Source: an uncultured Veillonellaceae bacterium (lineage in GTDB: Bacteria > Bacillota > Negativicutes > Veillonellales > Veillonellaceae). From it: a stretch of DNA of 64,000 nucleotides. A program made the position numbers and the translations under genes. Below the pieces are notes generated by a model, which saw nothing but the letters and a program-made list of their open reading frames with translations, made no database searches and was not told the origin of the DNA. The stretch is from positions 248,001-312,000 of the forward strand of contig CAMBIX010000001.1 of assembly GCA_945867815.1 (NCBI GenBank). The letters run 5' to 3'. Positions 44,417 through 54,028 of the stretch are shown here, piece by piece. Positions within the stretch are counted from its first letter, which is position 1; every line of letters starts with the position of its first letter.

Positions 44417-46114
44417 TTATACATTTTTATCTAGTAAATCTTTCCACGCCTTAGGTACTTCCTGGGCTACATCAGATGGCAAATAACCAATCGGCCTATC
44501 TTGAGCTAGCCTATCAGCGCTATAACCATGTAGATAAACACCAGCTAAGGCCGCTTTGACAGGAGCCACCCCTTGTGCTAATAAGGCAACTAAAATACCT
44601 GTTAAGGTATCTCCCATACCACCAGTGCCCATACCCGCATTACCTGTACTATTAATATAAGCCTGACCATTAGGTTCTGCTATCACCGTTGGAGCTCCTT
44701 TTAAGACCAAAAGACAAGCGTGCTCTTTAGCAAAGCGACGAGCAAAGCCCAAACGGTCACTTTCTATTTCAGCAATAGTCAAACCACTTAAGCGACTAAA
44801 TTCTCCTGGATGAGGCGTTAAGATAAGAGGTGCTGAACAAAATTCACTTAAAAGCTGCCCTTTCTTTAACTGGCCTAATGCATATAGGCCATCAGCATCT
44901 AAGACTAAAGGTACTCGTATCTCTGATAATATAGCTAATACACCATCAATAACTGCTCGGTCTCGTCCTAGCCCCGGACCTATCGCTAGGGCAGAAAAGC
45001 TATTCAAATAATCAGCCCTAGCTTTTTTATCTAAATCAGATAGCGGCGCCAATGAAAATACATGCGCCATAGCTTCCGGTAAAGCACTCATCTGCAGATT
45101 CTCTATACAATCAGCCGAAACTAAGCTAGTTACTTTACCCGCTCCTATTCGCAAGGCCGCTTGCAAGGCCATACGAGCCGCTCCTAACATACCTTTAGAA
45201 CCAGCAATAAGACCGACATGCCCGTTAGTACCCTTATGCGCCGTTGGTAAGCGTTTAGGTAAATAAGAGGCCACCATAGATGCGGTGACTAAATCCGTTT
45301 GATTTGCCTCCTTATCTAACAATTTTTCTCCCGGAATGCCTAAAGGATAGCAACACACTTGACCACAATAAGTTTTTCCCGGATATAGATGCATACCCAC
45401 TTTTTCATTGCCAAAAGTAACCGTATAATCAGCCTGCACCGCTAAATCAGATACTCTTCCCGTATTCGTATAAAGGCCAGAAGGAACATCAATGGCTACT
45501 ATACGATGAATTTCTTTACTATTACGCCAATCATTTAAGGCTTGTATCGCTTGACCCATAAGGCCATGAACAGAACCATGCAAGCCCGTACCAATAAGGC
45601 CATCAACTAAGGTATAACCAAGTATTTTATCGATTATATCTTCTGTATGAGGGGCATAATCTTGACCATCAATCCAAAAGAAAGACAAAAGCACGCTTTC
45701 TTCTTCTGACATTTGAATGGTATTCGTTATAGGGTCTACGGATAGCCCTTTTTCTTTACCCGTAGAAGTTGACGTTTCTTCATCTACCGGCAACAACTGA
45801 TTTCGCAAATGTTGTAAGATTTTATATTGCTGCTTAAACAGTGGCGTCATGTTAGATTTATTTCCAAAGACAATGACTTGTACAGGAATAGACGCTTCTA
45901 ATAAATGACGAGCCGCCACTAACGCATCCCCACCATTATTACCAACGCCACAAAAGAAAGTAATACCGCACTGCAGACGTATATCTTCTTTATGCCTAAC
46001 TAAATCAGCAACAGCCCGTCCTGCATTCTCCATAAGATAGCCCAAAGGCAGTTCATATTCCTCTTCCGTCTTATGATCGACTACCCTAGCTTCTTCTGCT
46101 GTAAACAAACGCAT
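44417..46114 (-). CDS. nnrD: Bifunctional NAD(P)H-hydrate repair enzyme (epimerase / ADP-dependent dehydratase)
   Basis: A 565-residue fusion. The N-terminal NnrE domain (about 1-260) epimerises NAD(P)HX, with GVGNNGGDALVAARHL and DGLIGTGLHGSV. The C-terminal NnrD domain (about 285-560) dehydrates S-NAD(P)HX with ADP. Its motifs are GLIAGSKGMLGAARMA, LTPHPGEFSRL and GNAGMGTGGMGDTLTG. A charged insert of about 35 residues (near 115-150) in the epimerase half is longer than usual. GGAGGG precedes the ATG. The gene repairs damaged nicotinamide cofactors. Confidence 0.96.
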   Translation of the reverse strand: MRLFTAEEARVVDHKTEEEYELPLGYLMENAGRAVADLVRHKEDIRLQCGITFFCGVGNNGGDALVAARHLLEASIPVQVIVFGNKSNMTPLFKQQYKILQHLRNQLLPVDEETSTSTGKEKGLSVDPITNTIQMSEEESVLLSFFWIDGQDYAPHTEDIIDKILGYTLVDGLIGTGLHGSVHGLMGQAIQALNDWRNSKEIHRIVAIDVPSGLYTNTGRVSDLAVQADYTVTFGNEKVGMHLYPGKTYCGQVCCYPLGIPGEKLLDKEANQTDLVTASMVASYLPKRLPTAHKGTNGHVGLIAGSKGMLGAARMALQAALRIGAGKVTSLVSADCIENLQMSALPEAMAHVFSLAPLSDLDKKARADYLNSFSALAIGPGLGRDRAVIDGVLAILSEIRVPLVLDADGLYALGQLKKGQLLSEFCSAPLILTPHPGEFSRLSGLTIAEIESDRLGFARRFAKEHACLLVLKGAPTVIAEPNGQAYINSTGNAGMGTGGMGDTLTGILVALLAQGVAPVKAALAGVYLHGYSADRLAQDRPIGYLPSDVAQEVPKAWKDLLDKNV

Positions 46115-46253
46115 AGTTGTCCCTCCTCTACAAGTAAGAATATAAAATCTACCATATATATCCTATATTGCTTAAAGCCCTATACCTATTTATTATTCTT
46201 TGGTGAAAAAAATACTACCCATACTGGCAAACACTACCTAATGAAAGATACCC

Positions 46254-46628
46254 CTATTTTTCTATAATAATCTGCGCTACCGCATAAGCCTGACTATGGC
46301 TAATTGACAAGTACAGCGAAGGTGCTTTACCAAAGCGCTTTTCTAATTCCTCTTTGAAAGTATCTTTTACTTTTAATACAGGAGCCCCCAGATTAGTATG
46401 AACCACTTCCATATCCTGCCAAGAGCCTAAGCGCATACCTAAGCCAAGCGCTTTTACAAAGGCTTCCTTAGCAGCAAATATCCCTGCCAGGGAGGCCATT
46501 TTCTGTTTATGACGACTAGCCGCATAAGCTAGCTCAGCACCTGTGAATACCCGTTTACAAAAAGACTCTTTACGACAAGCTCTTTCTATACGATTAATTT
46601 CTATAATATCCGTACCTAAACCTAACAT
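46254..46628 (-). CDS. acpS: Holo-[acyl-carrier-protein] synthase
   Basis: A 124-residue phosphopantetheinyl transferase that activates acyl carrier protein for fatty-acid synthesis. GLGTDIIEINRIER (metal Asp7) and FAAKEAFVKALG are the two conserved motifs. It begins one base after the rpe stop, so the two are co-transcribed. Confidence 0.97.
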   Translation of the reverse strand: MLGLGTDIIEINRIERACRKESFCKRVFTGAELAYAASRHKQKMASLAGIFAAKEAFVKALGLGMRLGSWQDMEVVHTNLGAPVLKVKDTFKEELEKRFGKAPSLYLSISHSQAYAVAQIIIEK

Positions 46629-46629
46629 T

Positions 46630-47283
46630 TTATGCCTCTATAAGAGCCTGTATGGCCGTCTTTCTATCGGTTTGTCCAAAAACAGCCGAACCAGCCACCA
46701 AAACTTGAGCTCCTTCTTTTTTAACTAAGGGTGCTGTCTTCTGATTAATACCACCATCGACTTCGATTAGCGCCTTTATGTTTCCTGCAGCTACCAATAA
46801 TTGCTTAACCTGGCCAATCTTATGCACAACGGAAGGAATAAAAGATTGCCCCCCAAAGCCTGGATTTACACTCATAATAAGTACCAAATCAACATAAGGT
46901 ATTATTTCTTCAATAAAAGAAACCGGTGTTGCTGGATTTAAAGCAATTCCCACCTTCATACCCGCCTTATGAATTTGTTCAGCCAAGCGATGCATATGAA
47001 CAACCGCTTCCGCATGAAAGGTAAAATACTCAGCGCCAGCCTTGGCATACGTTTCTACATAATCACCAGGATTTTCCACCATTAAATGCACATCAAAAAC
47101 CAGCGACGTCTGTTTTCGTAAAGCTGAAAAAATAGGGGCGCCAAAAGATAAATTAGGTACAAAATGGCCATCCATAACGTCAATATGAAGCCAATCCGCT
47201 CCTGCTTCTTCAATATCTTTGACTTCATCTTTTAAATTAGAAAAATCAGCCGATAATAGGGAAGGTGCTATATAAATACTCAT
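46630..47283 (-). CDS. rpe: Ribulose-phosphate 3-epimerase
   Basis: A 217-residue TIM-barrel enzyme interconverting ribulose-5-phosphate and xylulose-5-phosphate. SLLSADFSNL, the metal sites HIDVMDGHFVPNLSFG and MSVNPGFGGQSF, and VDGGINQKTA are conserved. AAAGGAG lies seven bases before the ATG. It follows rsgA by 18 bases in the prpC-prkC-rsgA-rpe cluster common to Firmicutes. Confidence 0.98.
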   Translation of the reverse strand: MSIYIAPSLLSADFSNLKDEVKDIEEAGADWLHIDVMDGHFVPNLSFGAPIFSALRKQTSLVFDVHLMVENPGDYVETYAKAGAEYFTFHAEAVVHMHRLAEQIHKAGMKVGIALNPATPVSFIEEIIPYVDLVLIMSVNPGFGGQSFIPSVVHKIGQVKQLLVAAGNIKALIEVDGGINQKTAPLVKKEGAQVLVAGSAVFGQTDRKTAIQALIEA

Positions 47284-47301
47284 AGGAAAACTCCTTTATA
47301 C

Positions 47302-48168
47302 TTAATACCGTTTCTTAATTTGTTCTTGTATTTCCTGTCTTAACTGTAAATAATTCGCATACCGCGATGGATGAATGGCTCCACTAGCAACAGCTTCTTT
47401 TATAGCACAAACAGGCTCCTTATCATGATAACAAGGATTATATTTACAATGGCCTTCTCGCGCTAATATCTCTGGGAAAAGAGTAGGCAGGCGCTCTAAA
47501 GAAATATGACTCATATCCAGTGAACTAAAACCTGGTGTATCCATAATAAATGAATCCGCTCCTAAAGCATACAAGGAGGCATGACGTGTTGTATGTCGTC
47601 CTCTTTTTATTTTATCACTAACTTGTCCCGTCTGAAAATTAAAGGCTGGTTCTACCGCATTTAAAAGGCTGCTCTTACCTACCCCCGACGGACCAGCAAA
47701 AGCTGTTATTTTATGTTTTAATCGCTCTTTAAGCTCACTAAGACCTTGTCCTGTATACGTTGATGTATATAAGACTTCGTAACCAGCCTGTTTATAAATG
47801 ACTTCTACCTCTTTCGTTCTTTCATCGGCTAAATCATATTTGTTAATGCAAATTAAAAAAGGTAGGTCCTTATCTTCAATGCTGACACACAAGCGATCTA
47901 ATAACAAAGTATTAATATCTGGCATATGAGCAGCTACCACTAAAATAACTTGGTTAATATTGGCAACAGCTGGCCTGTATAACTCAGAATAGCGAGGAAG
48001 GATGGATTCAACGAATCCATCCTCACCATAAACAACTTTATCCCCTACAAGGAGGGAATACCTCTTCTGTTTTAATCGGCCGCGCACCTTGCATTCATGA
48101 AGGCCACCTTCTTGGTCTTGCACATAGAAATAGCCATTCATATTTTTAACAACAATGCCTTCTTTCAT
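47302..48168 (-). CDS. rsgA: Ribosome small-subunit-dependent GTPase RsgA
   Basis: A 288-residue circularly permuted GTPase that checks late 30S maturation. An OB-fold (1-70) is followed by the permuted G motifs, INKYDLAD (G4) before GPSGVGKSSL (G1, near 158) and DTPGFSS (G3). The zinc knuckle CKYNPCYHDKEPVC ends the protein. It lies eight bases after prkC. The kinase-phosphatase-RsgA grouping is consistent with known PrkC phosphorylation of RsgA homologues. Confidence 0.98.
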   Translation of the reverse strand: MKEGIVVKNMNGYFYVQDQEGGLHECKVRGRLKQKRYSLLVGDKVVYGEDGFVESILPRYSELYRPAVANINQVILVVAAHMPDINTLLLDRLCVSIEDKDLPFLICINKYDLADERTKEVEVIYKQAGYEVLYTSTYTGQGLSELKERLKHKITAFAGPSGVGKSSLLNAVEPAFNFQTGQVSDKIKRGRHTTRHASLYALGADSFIMDTPGFSSLDMSHISLERLPTLFPEILAREGHCKYNPCYHDKEPVCAIKEAVASGAIHPSRYANYLQLRQEIQEQIKKRY

Positions 48169-48175
48169 AGGTCTC

Positions 48176-50122
48176 CTATAATACCTGGTCTTGTACTAAA
48201 GCGCCATTTAAATATACCTTAATATGAACGGTACCTGTACCAGACACATCTTTAACAATTCGATCCCCCGGATGGTTAGTCCCATCGTAAACCGTCCTTG
48301 AGCCAGAATCATCTGACTCTACAATTTGTACTTCCTGATTATGCTTACCAGATGGTACGATAATATCAACGGTACCCGTTGCTTTAGATCCAGATGAACC
48401 ACTTGATGAGGACGAAGATGACGGAGCCTTCGCATCCGTTGTCAACGTAATAGATGAACCTTCATCTACATTCGTGCCACCAGCTGGACTCTGGCCAGTA
48501 ACAATGGCAGAACTAGAATCAGAACCACTAATGTTACCAACAGACAAGCCTAGGGCAGAAAGAGCCGCTCTCGCTTCTTTTACCGTTAAACCAGTTACAT
48601 CTGGCAAAGTAACTTGCTTGCTTTGTGGTTTATTAATGACTACATCAATAGCACCACCCTTAGCTATCTGTCCATTAGCTGGACTCTGCGATAAAATAAC
48701 CCCATCTGACTTACTTGGATCATTGCCGGTTGTAATATTACCTATAACAAGACCTAAGGCTTTAAGCTTAGATCGTGCCTGGTCAAGGGTCATCCCCGTC
48801 AAATCCGGCACATTAATATCCCCAGCCCCCTTACTGACAACTAAATGCACAAGGCGCTGTTCTTTAACAGATGTCCCTGCCTCTGGGTCCTGAGAGATAA
48901 CTTGTCCTGATGGCACATTCGGATTACTTACCTCACTTACAGACACACGCAAGTGATTATCTTCCAAGATATGCTGGGCTACCGTTACCTGCTTACCCAC
49001 TACATTAGGTACATCTACATTTACATTGCTCCAGAAGTTACCGAAACTCAAGAAGGCCCATAAAAAGGCAATTAAAAAGACACAAATACCGCCAATAATA
49101 ATATATTTCTGTGGCAAAGACTGTAATTTTTGTAAAAAGCTTTTCTTTTTCTTAGACTTTTTTTCATCCTTGTAGTCATCATCATAGTCGTAATCATCAT
49201 AATCATCGTAGTCATCACCAACAGCTGGTAAGACTTGTGTTGCAAAATCATGTGGTACTAAACGACTACTCTTGGAATTAACAAACCCTTGCGACATCCG
49301 TAAGTCACTAATCATTTCCGTAATAGAATGGAAACGATCATCAGGGTTCTTAGCTAGCGCCTTCATGACAGCCGCTTCTAATAAAGGCGGAATACTCGGG
49401 TTATAGTGAGTTGGTGGCACTACCCGTTCTCTTACATGCTTTAAGGCTACACTGATAGGTGTATCTCCTTCAAAAGGAACGCGACCAGTAAGCATTTCAT
49501 AAAGAACAACCCCTAACGAGTAAATATCGGTACTACCCGTTACCGGTTTACCAGCTGCCTGCTCTGGGGAAATATAATGAGCAGACCCCATAACCGAATT
49601 GGTAAACATCATTGTTGTACCTGCATTCATGGCCCGAGCAATACCAAAATCTGTTACCTTTATACGACCAGCCTTTGTAATCATAATATTATGAGGCTTA
49701 ATATCACAATGCACAATCCCCATGGCATGAGCATGTTCTAACCCCTCAGCTATCGCAATAGTGAACTTAACCGCACTATCGACAGAGATACGCTTATGGC
49801 GAGTAATGTACTCTTTTAAGGTTTCCCCATCTACATACTCCATAATAATGTAATGATAGCCTTGATCATACCCCACATCATACATGCTTACAATATTAGG
49901 ATGACTTAATTTACCAGCAGCCTGAGCTTCTCGTTTAAAACGAGCAACAAAATCTTCATCTTCTGTATAATTTTGATGAAGAATTTTTACGGCTACGGCT
50001 CGTCCCAATAAGGTATCCTGTCCCTTATACACATCGGCCATGCCGCCAATACCTATTTTTTCTTCTATTTTATATCGATTATCTAGGACAAGGCCTTGTA
50101 ACCGATGATTTGCTTCTTTCAT
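48176..50122 (-). CDS. prkC: Serine/threonine protein kinase with PASTA repeats
   Basis: A 648-residue membrane kinase sensing peptidoglycan fragments. The cytoplasmic kinase domain (about 15-275) has Lys46, DFG at 158-160 and a catalytic loop reading HCDIKPHN at 138-145, where the common HRD Arg is Cys. An Asp/Tyr-rich then Lys-rich juxtamembrane stretch (303-328) precedes one transmembrane helix (340-360). Three PASTA repeats (about 369-431, 436-500, 505-565) face outward. A Ser-rich linker and a short C-terminal beta domain follow. The phosphatase prpC is upstream by 21 bases. Confidence 0.96.
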   Translation of the reverse strand: MKEANHRLQGLVLDNRYKIEEKIGIGGMADVYKGQDTLLGRAVAVKILHQNYTEDEDFVARFKREAQAAGKLSHPNIVSMYDVGYDQGYHYIIMEYVDGETLKEYITRHKRISVDSAVKFTIAIAEGLEHAHAMGIVHCDIKPHNIMITKAGRIKVTDFGIARAMNAGTTMMFTNSVMGSAHYISPEQAAGKPVTGSTDIYSLGVVLYEMLTGRVPFEGDTPISVALKHVRERVVPPTHYNPSIPPLLEAAVMKALAKNPDDRFHSITEMISDLRMSQGFVNSKSSRLVPHDFATQVLPAVGDDYDDYDDYDYDDDYKDEKKSKKKKSFLQKLQSLPQKYIIIGGICVFLIAFLWAFLSFGNFWSNVNVDVPNVVGKQVTVAQHILEDNHLRVSVSEVSNPNVPSGQVISQDPEAGTSVKEQRLVHLVVSKGAGDINVPDLTGMTLDQARSKLKALGLVIGNITTGNDPSKSDGVILSQSPANGQIAKGGAIDVVINKPQSKQVTLPDVTGLTVKEARAALSALGLSVGNISGSDSSSAIVTGQSPAGGTNVDEGSSITLTTDAKAPSSSSSSSGSSGSKATGTVDIIVPSGKHNQEVQIVESDDSGSRTVYDGTNHPGDRIVKDVSGTGTVHIKVYLNGALVQDQVL

Positions 50123-50143
50123 TCTTTCACCACTTTCTGACAG

Positions 50144-50845
50144 TTATATGGTTCCGACAATAATCGTTACATTATCACGTGCCCCTTGGTCATACACGAG
50201 GTTAACCAAGTTATCAAGCAGCTGCTCATTTGATTCTTCTGCTTGCATATTAGATTCGATAATATCATTCCGAATATAGCCGGATAATCCGTCAGAGCAT
50301 AATAAAATACGATCCCCTGTTGCTATTTCAACAGTACCTGTATCAACAGCTAGTATAGGGGCAATACCGACAGCCCGCGTTAGCACATTACGCTTAGGTG
50401 ATTGACTGGCTTCTTCTTCTGTGAGTTCCCCTGAATCCACCATATCCTGTACTACTGAATGATCTGTAGTAATCTGATACAAATGACCATCCCTAAACAC
50501 ATATAATCGGCTATCGCCAACATTAGCCCATAGCAAATGATTAGCCTGCACGGCCGCTAGGACTAAAGTCGTCCCCATACCTTCCAAACCCTCTTGGTTT
50601 TTCATTTTCCTATAAATAGCCTCATTGCTGGTTAAGACAGCCTCTCTAAGACTCGTCTCACTTAGTGGCTTTTCTGCCTCTTCCATAGCCTTTCTAACAC
50701 TATCCACCGCGACAGTAGAGGCGACTTCACCGCCCTTATAGCCGCCCATACCATCAGCAATCAAGCAATAGGACGAACCTATATGAAACCGGTCTTCGTT
50801 TTGCTTTCGTACTAATCCAATTTTGCTAATACCTATGGCCTCCAT
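50144..50845 (-). CDS. prpC: PP2C-family protein phosphatase
   Basis: A 233-residue Ser/Thr phosphatase, the usual partner of PrkC. Metal Asp motifs are RKQNEDRF, IADGMGGYKGGE, WANVGDSRLYV and GARDNVTIIV, all intact. It lies directly upstream of prkC. It follows rlmN by ten bases. Confidence 0.97.
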   Translation of the reverse strand: MEAIGISKIGLVRKQNEDRFHIGSSYCLIADGMGGYKGGEVASTVAVDSVRKAMEEAEKPLSETSLREAVLTSNEAIYRKMKNQEGLEGMGTTLVLAAVQANHLLWANVGDSRLYVFRDGHLYQITTDHSVVQDMVDSGELTEEEASQSPKRNVLTRAVGIAPILAVDTGTVEIATGDRILLCSDGLSGYIRNDIIESNMQAEESNEQLLDNLVNLVYDQGARDNVTIIVGTI

Positions 50846-50855
50846 AAGTACCCCC

Positions 50856-51905
50856 TTACTTCTCTATTGATTCCTTATGAGAACCAACTTGCATCTTTAA
50901 CTGCCCGCAGGCGGCCTTAATTGCGTCCCCCATTTCCTTACGAATGGTCACTGGGACACCATACGATTCTACAATTGCCTTAAACTGATTCATAACTGCC
51001 ACACTTGGTTTCACCATATGAATATGTTCATTCCCATTAATGGGAATCAAATTAATATGACAATTAGGAATCACCTTTACTAATTGGCCTAATTGATGCG
51101 CTTCTTTTAACGACGCATTACAATGATTAATTAAGATATATTCAAAGGTAATCCGTCGTTGCTGCTTATTATAATAATACAACAAAGCATCAAAAATATC
51201 CTTTAAGGCGTAAGCAGAGCCAATAGGCATAATCTGCTTACGCAAGACATCATTCGGCGCATGCAATGATAAGGCTAAAGTAATCGGCATATCTTCATCC
51301 GCTAAGCGCCGTATACCATCTATAATACCACAAGTTGATAGCGTCATGCGACGATAGCCAATGCCAAACATAGCCGGTTCGTGAAAAATCCGTAAGGCGC
51401 CTACTACTTCATCATAGTTTTTTAGAGGCTCCCCTGATCCCATCATCACAATAGAATGAATATGCTGACCCGTTAGCTGACTAAAGAGTAGCACTTGCCC
51501 TACAATCTCAGCCCTTGTTAAATTACGAAGTAAGCCATTTGTTGTGGATGCACAAAAAACACAGCCCATGGCACAGCCTACTTGTGAAGAGACACATACG
51601 GACAAACCATAGTCTTGATCCATCAAAACCGTTTCAATACGGCTGCCATCACCTAATTCAAGAAGTAATTTTTGCGTATCTCCCTTAGGAGCCACTTGCC
51701 TAACTACTACCTTTGGCAGACTAATCTGACAATTCGCTAACAACCATTCGCGCAAGGATTTAGGCAACTGGGTCATATCTGCAAAAGTTGTTATGTGTCG
51801 TTTATATATATAGTCAACAATTTGTTTTCCACGAAAAGCAGGAAATCCATTAGTCACCATAAGCGCTCGTATATCATCTAAGGAAACACCTAATAATTCT
51901 ATCAT
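50856..51905 (-). CDS. rlmN: 23S rRNA/tRNA adenine C2-methyltransferase RlmN
   Basis: A 349-residue radical-SAM methyltransferase that methylates A2503 of 23S rRNA and A37 of some tRNAs. The cluster motif C-x3-C-x2-C is CAMGCVFC at residues 111-118, and the C-terminal catalytic Cys is in KAACGQL. VMMGSGEPLKNYD is the SAM-binding GEP motif, with its Gly present. The ATG overlaps the rsmB stop by four bases. Confidence 0.97.
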   Translation of the reverse strand: MIELLGVSLDDIRALMVTNGFPAFRGKQIVDYIYKRHITTFADMTQLPKSLREWLLANCQISLPKVVVRQVAPKGDTQKLLLELGDGSRIETVLMDQDYGLSVCVSSQVGCAMGCVFCASTTNGLLRNLTRAEIVGQVLLFSQLTGQHIHSIVMMGSGEPLKNYDEVVGALRIFHEPAMFGIGYRRMTLSTCGIIDGIRRLADEDMPITLALSLHAPNDVLRKQIMPIGSAYALKDIFDALLYYYNKQQRRITFEYILINHCNASLKEAHQLGQLVKVIPNCHINLIPINGNEHIHMVKPSVAVMNQFKAIVESYGVPVTIRKEMGDAIKAACGQLKMQVGSHKESIEK

Positions 51906-53260
51906 TTAGACTCCTTGTGTAATTTAGCAATAAAGAATCCATCCGTCTGTGTTTTATGAGGCCAAAAGGTAAGCATCGGCCCCTCCATAAGCCATGGCAA
52001 ACCACCAGCTGCATCCTCAAGAGTAAATTCTTTATGGTCATCTATAAAGGCATTAACGATGCCTTCATTTTCATCAAAATTAAGGGTGCACGTGGAATAT
52101 ATTAAATAGCCACCTGCCTTTACAGCCTGAGACGCTTTATGAATAATCTGTTGCTGCAAGGTTACTAGCTGATTCATTTGTTCTTCCGTTTTACGCCATC
52201 GTAAATCTGGCTTCTTTTGTAATAAACCTAAACCTGAACAAGGCGCATCCACGAGCACAATATCAAACTGTTCTCTATACGAATCTGGCAATAAACAAGC
52301 ATCTTGTTTACTTACTTCTAGGCAAGATACATGTAATCTCTCAGCATTCTCTTTAATTAATGCTAATTTATGGTCATAAATATCATTAGCTAAAATCCGT
52401 CCTTTATTATGCATAAGTGTTGCCATATGCATAGATTTTCCACCTGGTGCCGCACAACAATCTAAGATTTTCATACCTTCCTTTGGATTCGCTACATGAG
52501 CTACTGTCATAGACGCTTCATTCATAAAAGTTAAAAAGCCTTTTTCAATATAAGGACTATCTTCTAATTTGCCACCATGCTCTTTAATACGAATGGCCTC
52601 TGACCAATATAAACCATCTTCTATCTGCCAACCAGCCTCTTCTAATTGATTCTTACAAGACTCTATATCAACAGCTAAGGTATTAATACGTGCCGTTAAA
52701 ACTGATGGTTGATTTAAGGTTTCACATAAGGCTTTTGTCTCATCAGGGCCTAAGTCCTTTACCCATCGTTTAACAATCCATGCTGGCTCATTATAAGTTA
52801 GAGATAAGGCCTCAATTTCACTTTTTGCTAACTTAGTTGGCTCTAGCTGGCTGCGTTTACGGTCTACATTGCGTAAGACTGCATTTACAAAACCATGTAG
52901 ACCTGGTGTTAATTTGCGAGCCAATTTAACACTTTCATTAATAGCTGCCCGTGGAGGAATACGGTCCATAAATAGTAATTGATAGGTACCTACTAATAAA
53001 ATATAAAAAACAAAAGGAGATAACTTGCGACTTGGTCGTTTAGTTAAGTAACTAATAATACGTTCCAAATAGTTATACCGTCGCATAAGACCATAGATGA
53101 GTTCTGTATAAAAGCGCCGATCAATATCGCTAATTGGACTACTCCGCAATTGTTTTTGTACTGCCAAATTAGCATAAGCGCCGTCTCTCAAAATCATAGA
53201 CAAGGTCTTTACCGCTAACAATCTAGGATTTACTGTCGCCGTCATACCTTTTTTATCCAT
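51902..53260 (-). CDS. rsmB: 16S rRNA cytosine-967 C5-methyltransferase RsmB
   Basis: A 452-residue methyltransferase. A NusB-like N-terminal domain (about 10-145) is followed by the Rossmann catalytic domain, with the SAM loop LDCCAAPGGKSMHMA. The two functional cysteines are in DAPCSGLG and YSTCTLNFDENE. AAAGGA lies six bases before the ATG, which overlaps the DUF116 gene end by eight bases. Confidence 0.97.
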   Translation of the reverse strand: MDKKGMTATVNPRLLAVKTLSMILRDGAYANLAVQKQLRSSPISDIDRRFYTELIYGLMRRYNYLERIISYLTKRPSRKLSPFVFYILLVGTYQLLFMDRIPPRAAINESVKLARKLTPGLHGFVNAVLRNVDRKRSQLEPTKLAKSEIEALSLTYNEPAWIVKRWVKDLGPDETKALCETLNQPSVLTARINTLAVDIESCKNQLEEAGWQIEDGLYWSEAIRIKEHGGKLEDSPYIEKGFLTFMNEASMTVAHVANPKEGMKILDCCAAPGGKSMHMATLMHNKGRILANDIYDHKLALIKENAERLHVSCLEVSKQDACLLPDSYREQFDIVLVDAPCSGLGLLQKKPDLRWRKTEEQMNQLVTLQQQIIHKASQAVKAGGYLIYSTCTLNFDENEGIVNAFIDDHKEFTLEDAAGGLPWLMEGPMLTFWPHKTQTDGFFIAKLHKESK

Positions 53261-54017
53261 ATATAATCCTTTCTAAAGCCTGTCTTACCTCATTTATATC
53301 AACTTGTGTATTACAACAAGGACCATAAGGTCTATCATTAACAACGCCTAAGACAGGTATGGGGAACACATCACTCATACCACTAGCTAAATCCCGTTCA
53401 CAGGCAATAGCTACAATAGCCTCCGGTCTTATTTTTTTTACTAGCATACGAGCCAAGGTACCTCCACTAACTACCTCCAAATGACAGCCATAGGCCTTAG
53501 CGAGTTCAATTAAATCACCAATCTTACATTGCCCACAATGCCGGCAATTCTCACTCTTTACCGTCACCTTATGAGGACAAGCCTGCCATTGCAAACAATG
53601 AGGGACTAATAATAAAACCTTGTCAGCTGGCACCTTATACAGAGAGCCTCTTACTAAGCGATTAATCATAACTATAAAAGAAGTTTCAACCTGTCTTTTC
53701 TGAACGCCAAATAAGGCCAGTAAAGCGGTCAATAAAGGGAAAAAGACAATCAATGTCTTATGACTCCGCCGTAACCGAGTGGGCGAAACCGATGTCTGTA
53801 AATACACAGCCCCCATTAAAAAGGCATACATAAGCCAATGATAGAAAAAACAAAAAAACAGCACAAATGCAAAGCCTAAGGCTAACCATAGATGAATACC
53901 TTGTAAACCTAAATATATGACATAGCCAAAGACGCCACCTACTAGTGTTAATAAAACAAATAAGAGCCCTAGTCCACCTAAATACAAAAAGGGCGATAAG
54001 GCCTTCTCTCTTGTCAT
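53253..54017 (-). CDS. DUF116 domain membrane protein
   Basis: A 254-residue protein of unknown function. Two or three hydrophobic segments (about 10-80) anchor it in the membrane, with a further hydrophobic stretch near 88-103. The C-terminal DUF116 domain is cysteine-rich: CLQWQACPHK, CRHCGQCKIGDL, ACERDL and GPCCNTQVD. The pattern suggests metal or Fe-S binding. It is conserved between fmt and rsmB in several Firmicutes, which hints at a link to translation, but no activity can be named. Confidence 0.85.
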   Translation of the reverse strand: MTREKALSPFLYLGGLGLLFVLLTLVGGVFGYVIYLGLQGIHLWLALGFAFVLFFCFFYHWLMYAFLMGAVYLQTSVSPTRLRRSHKTLIVFFPLLTALLALFGVQKRQVETSFIVMINRLVRGSLYKVPADKVLLLVPHCLQWQACPHKVTVKSENCRHCGQCKIGDLIELAKAYGCHLEVVSGGTLARMLVKKIRPEAIVAIACERDLASGMSDVFPIPVLGVVNDRPYGPCCNTQVDINEVRQALERIIYG

Positions 54018-54028
54018 GATAGCAACCT

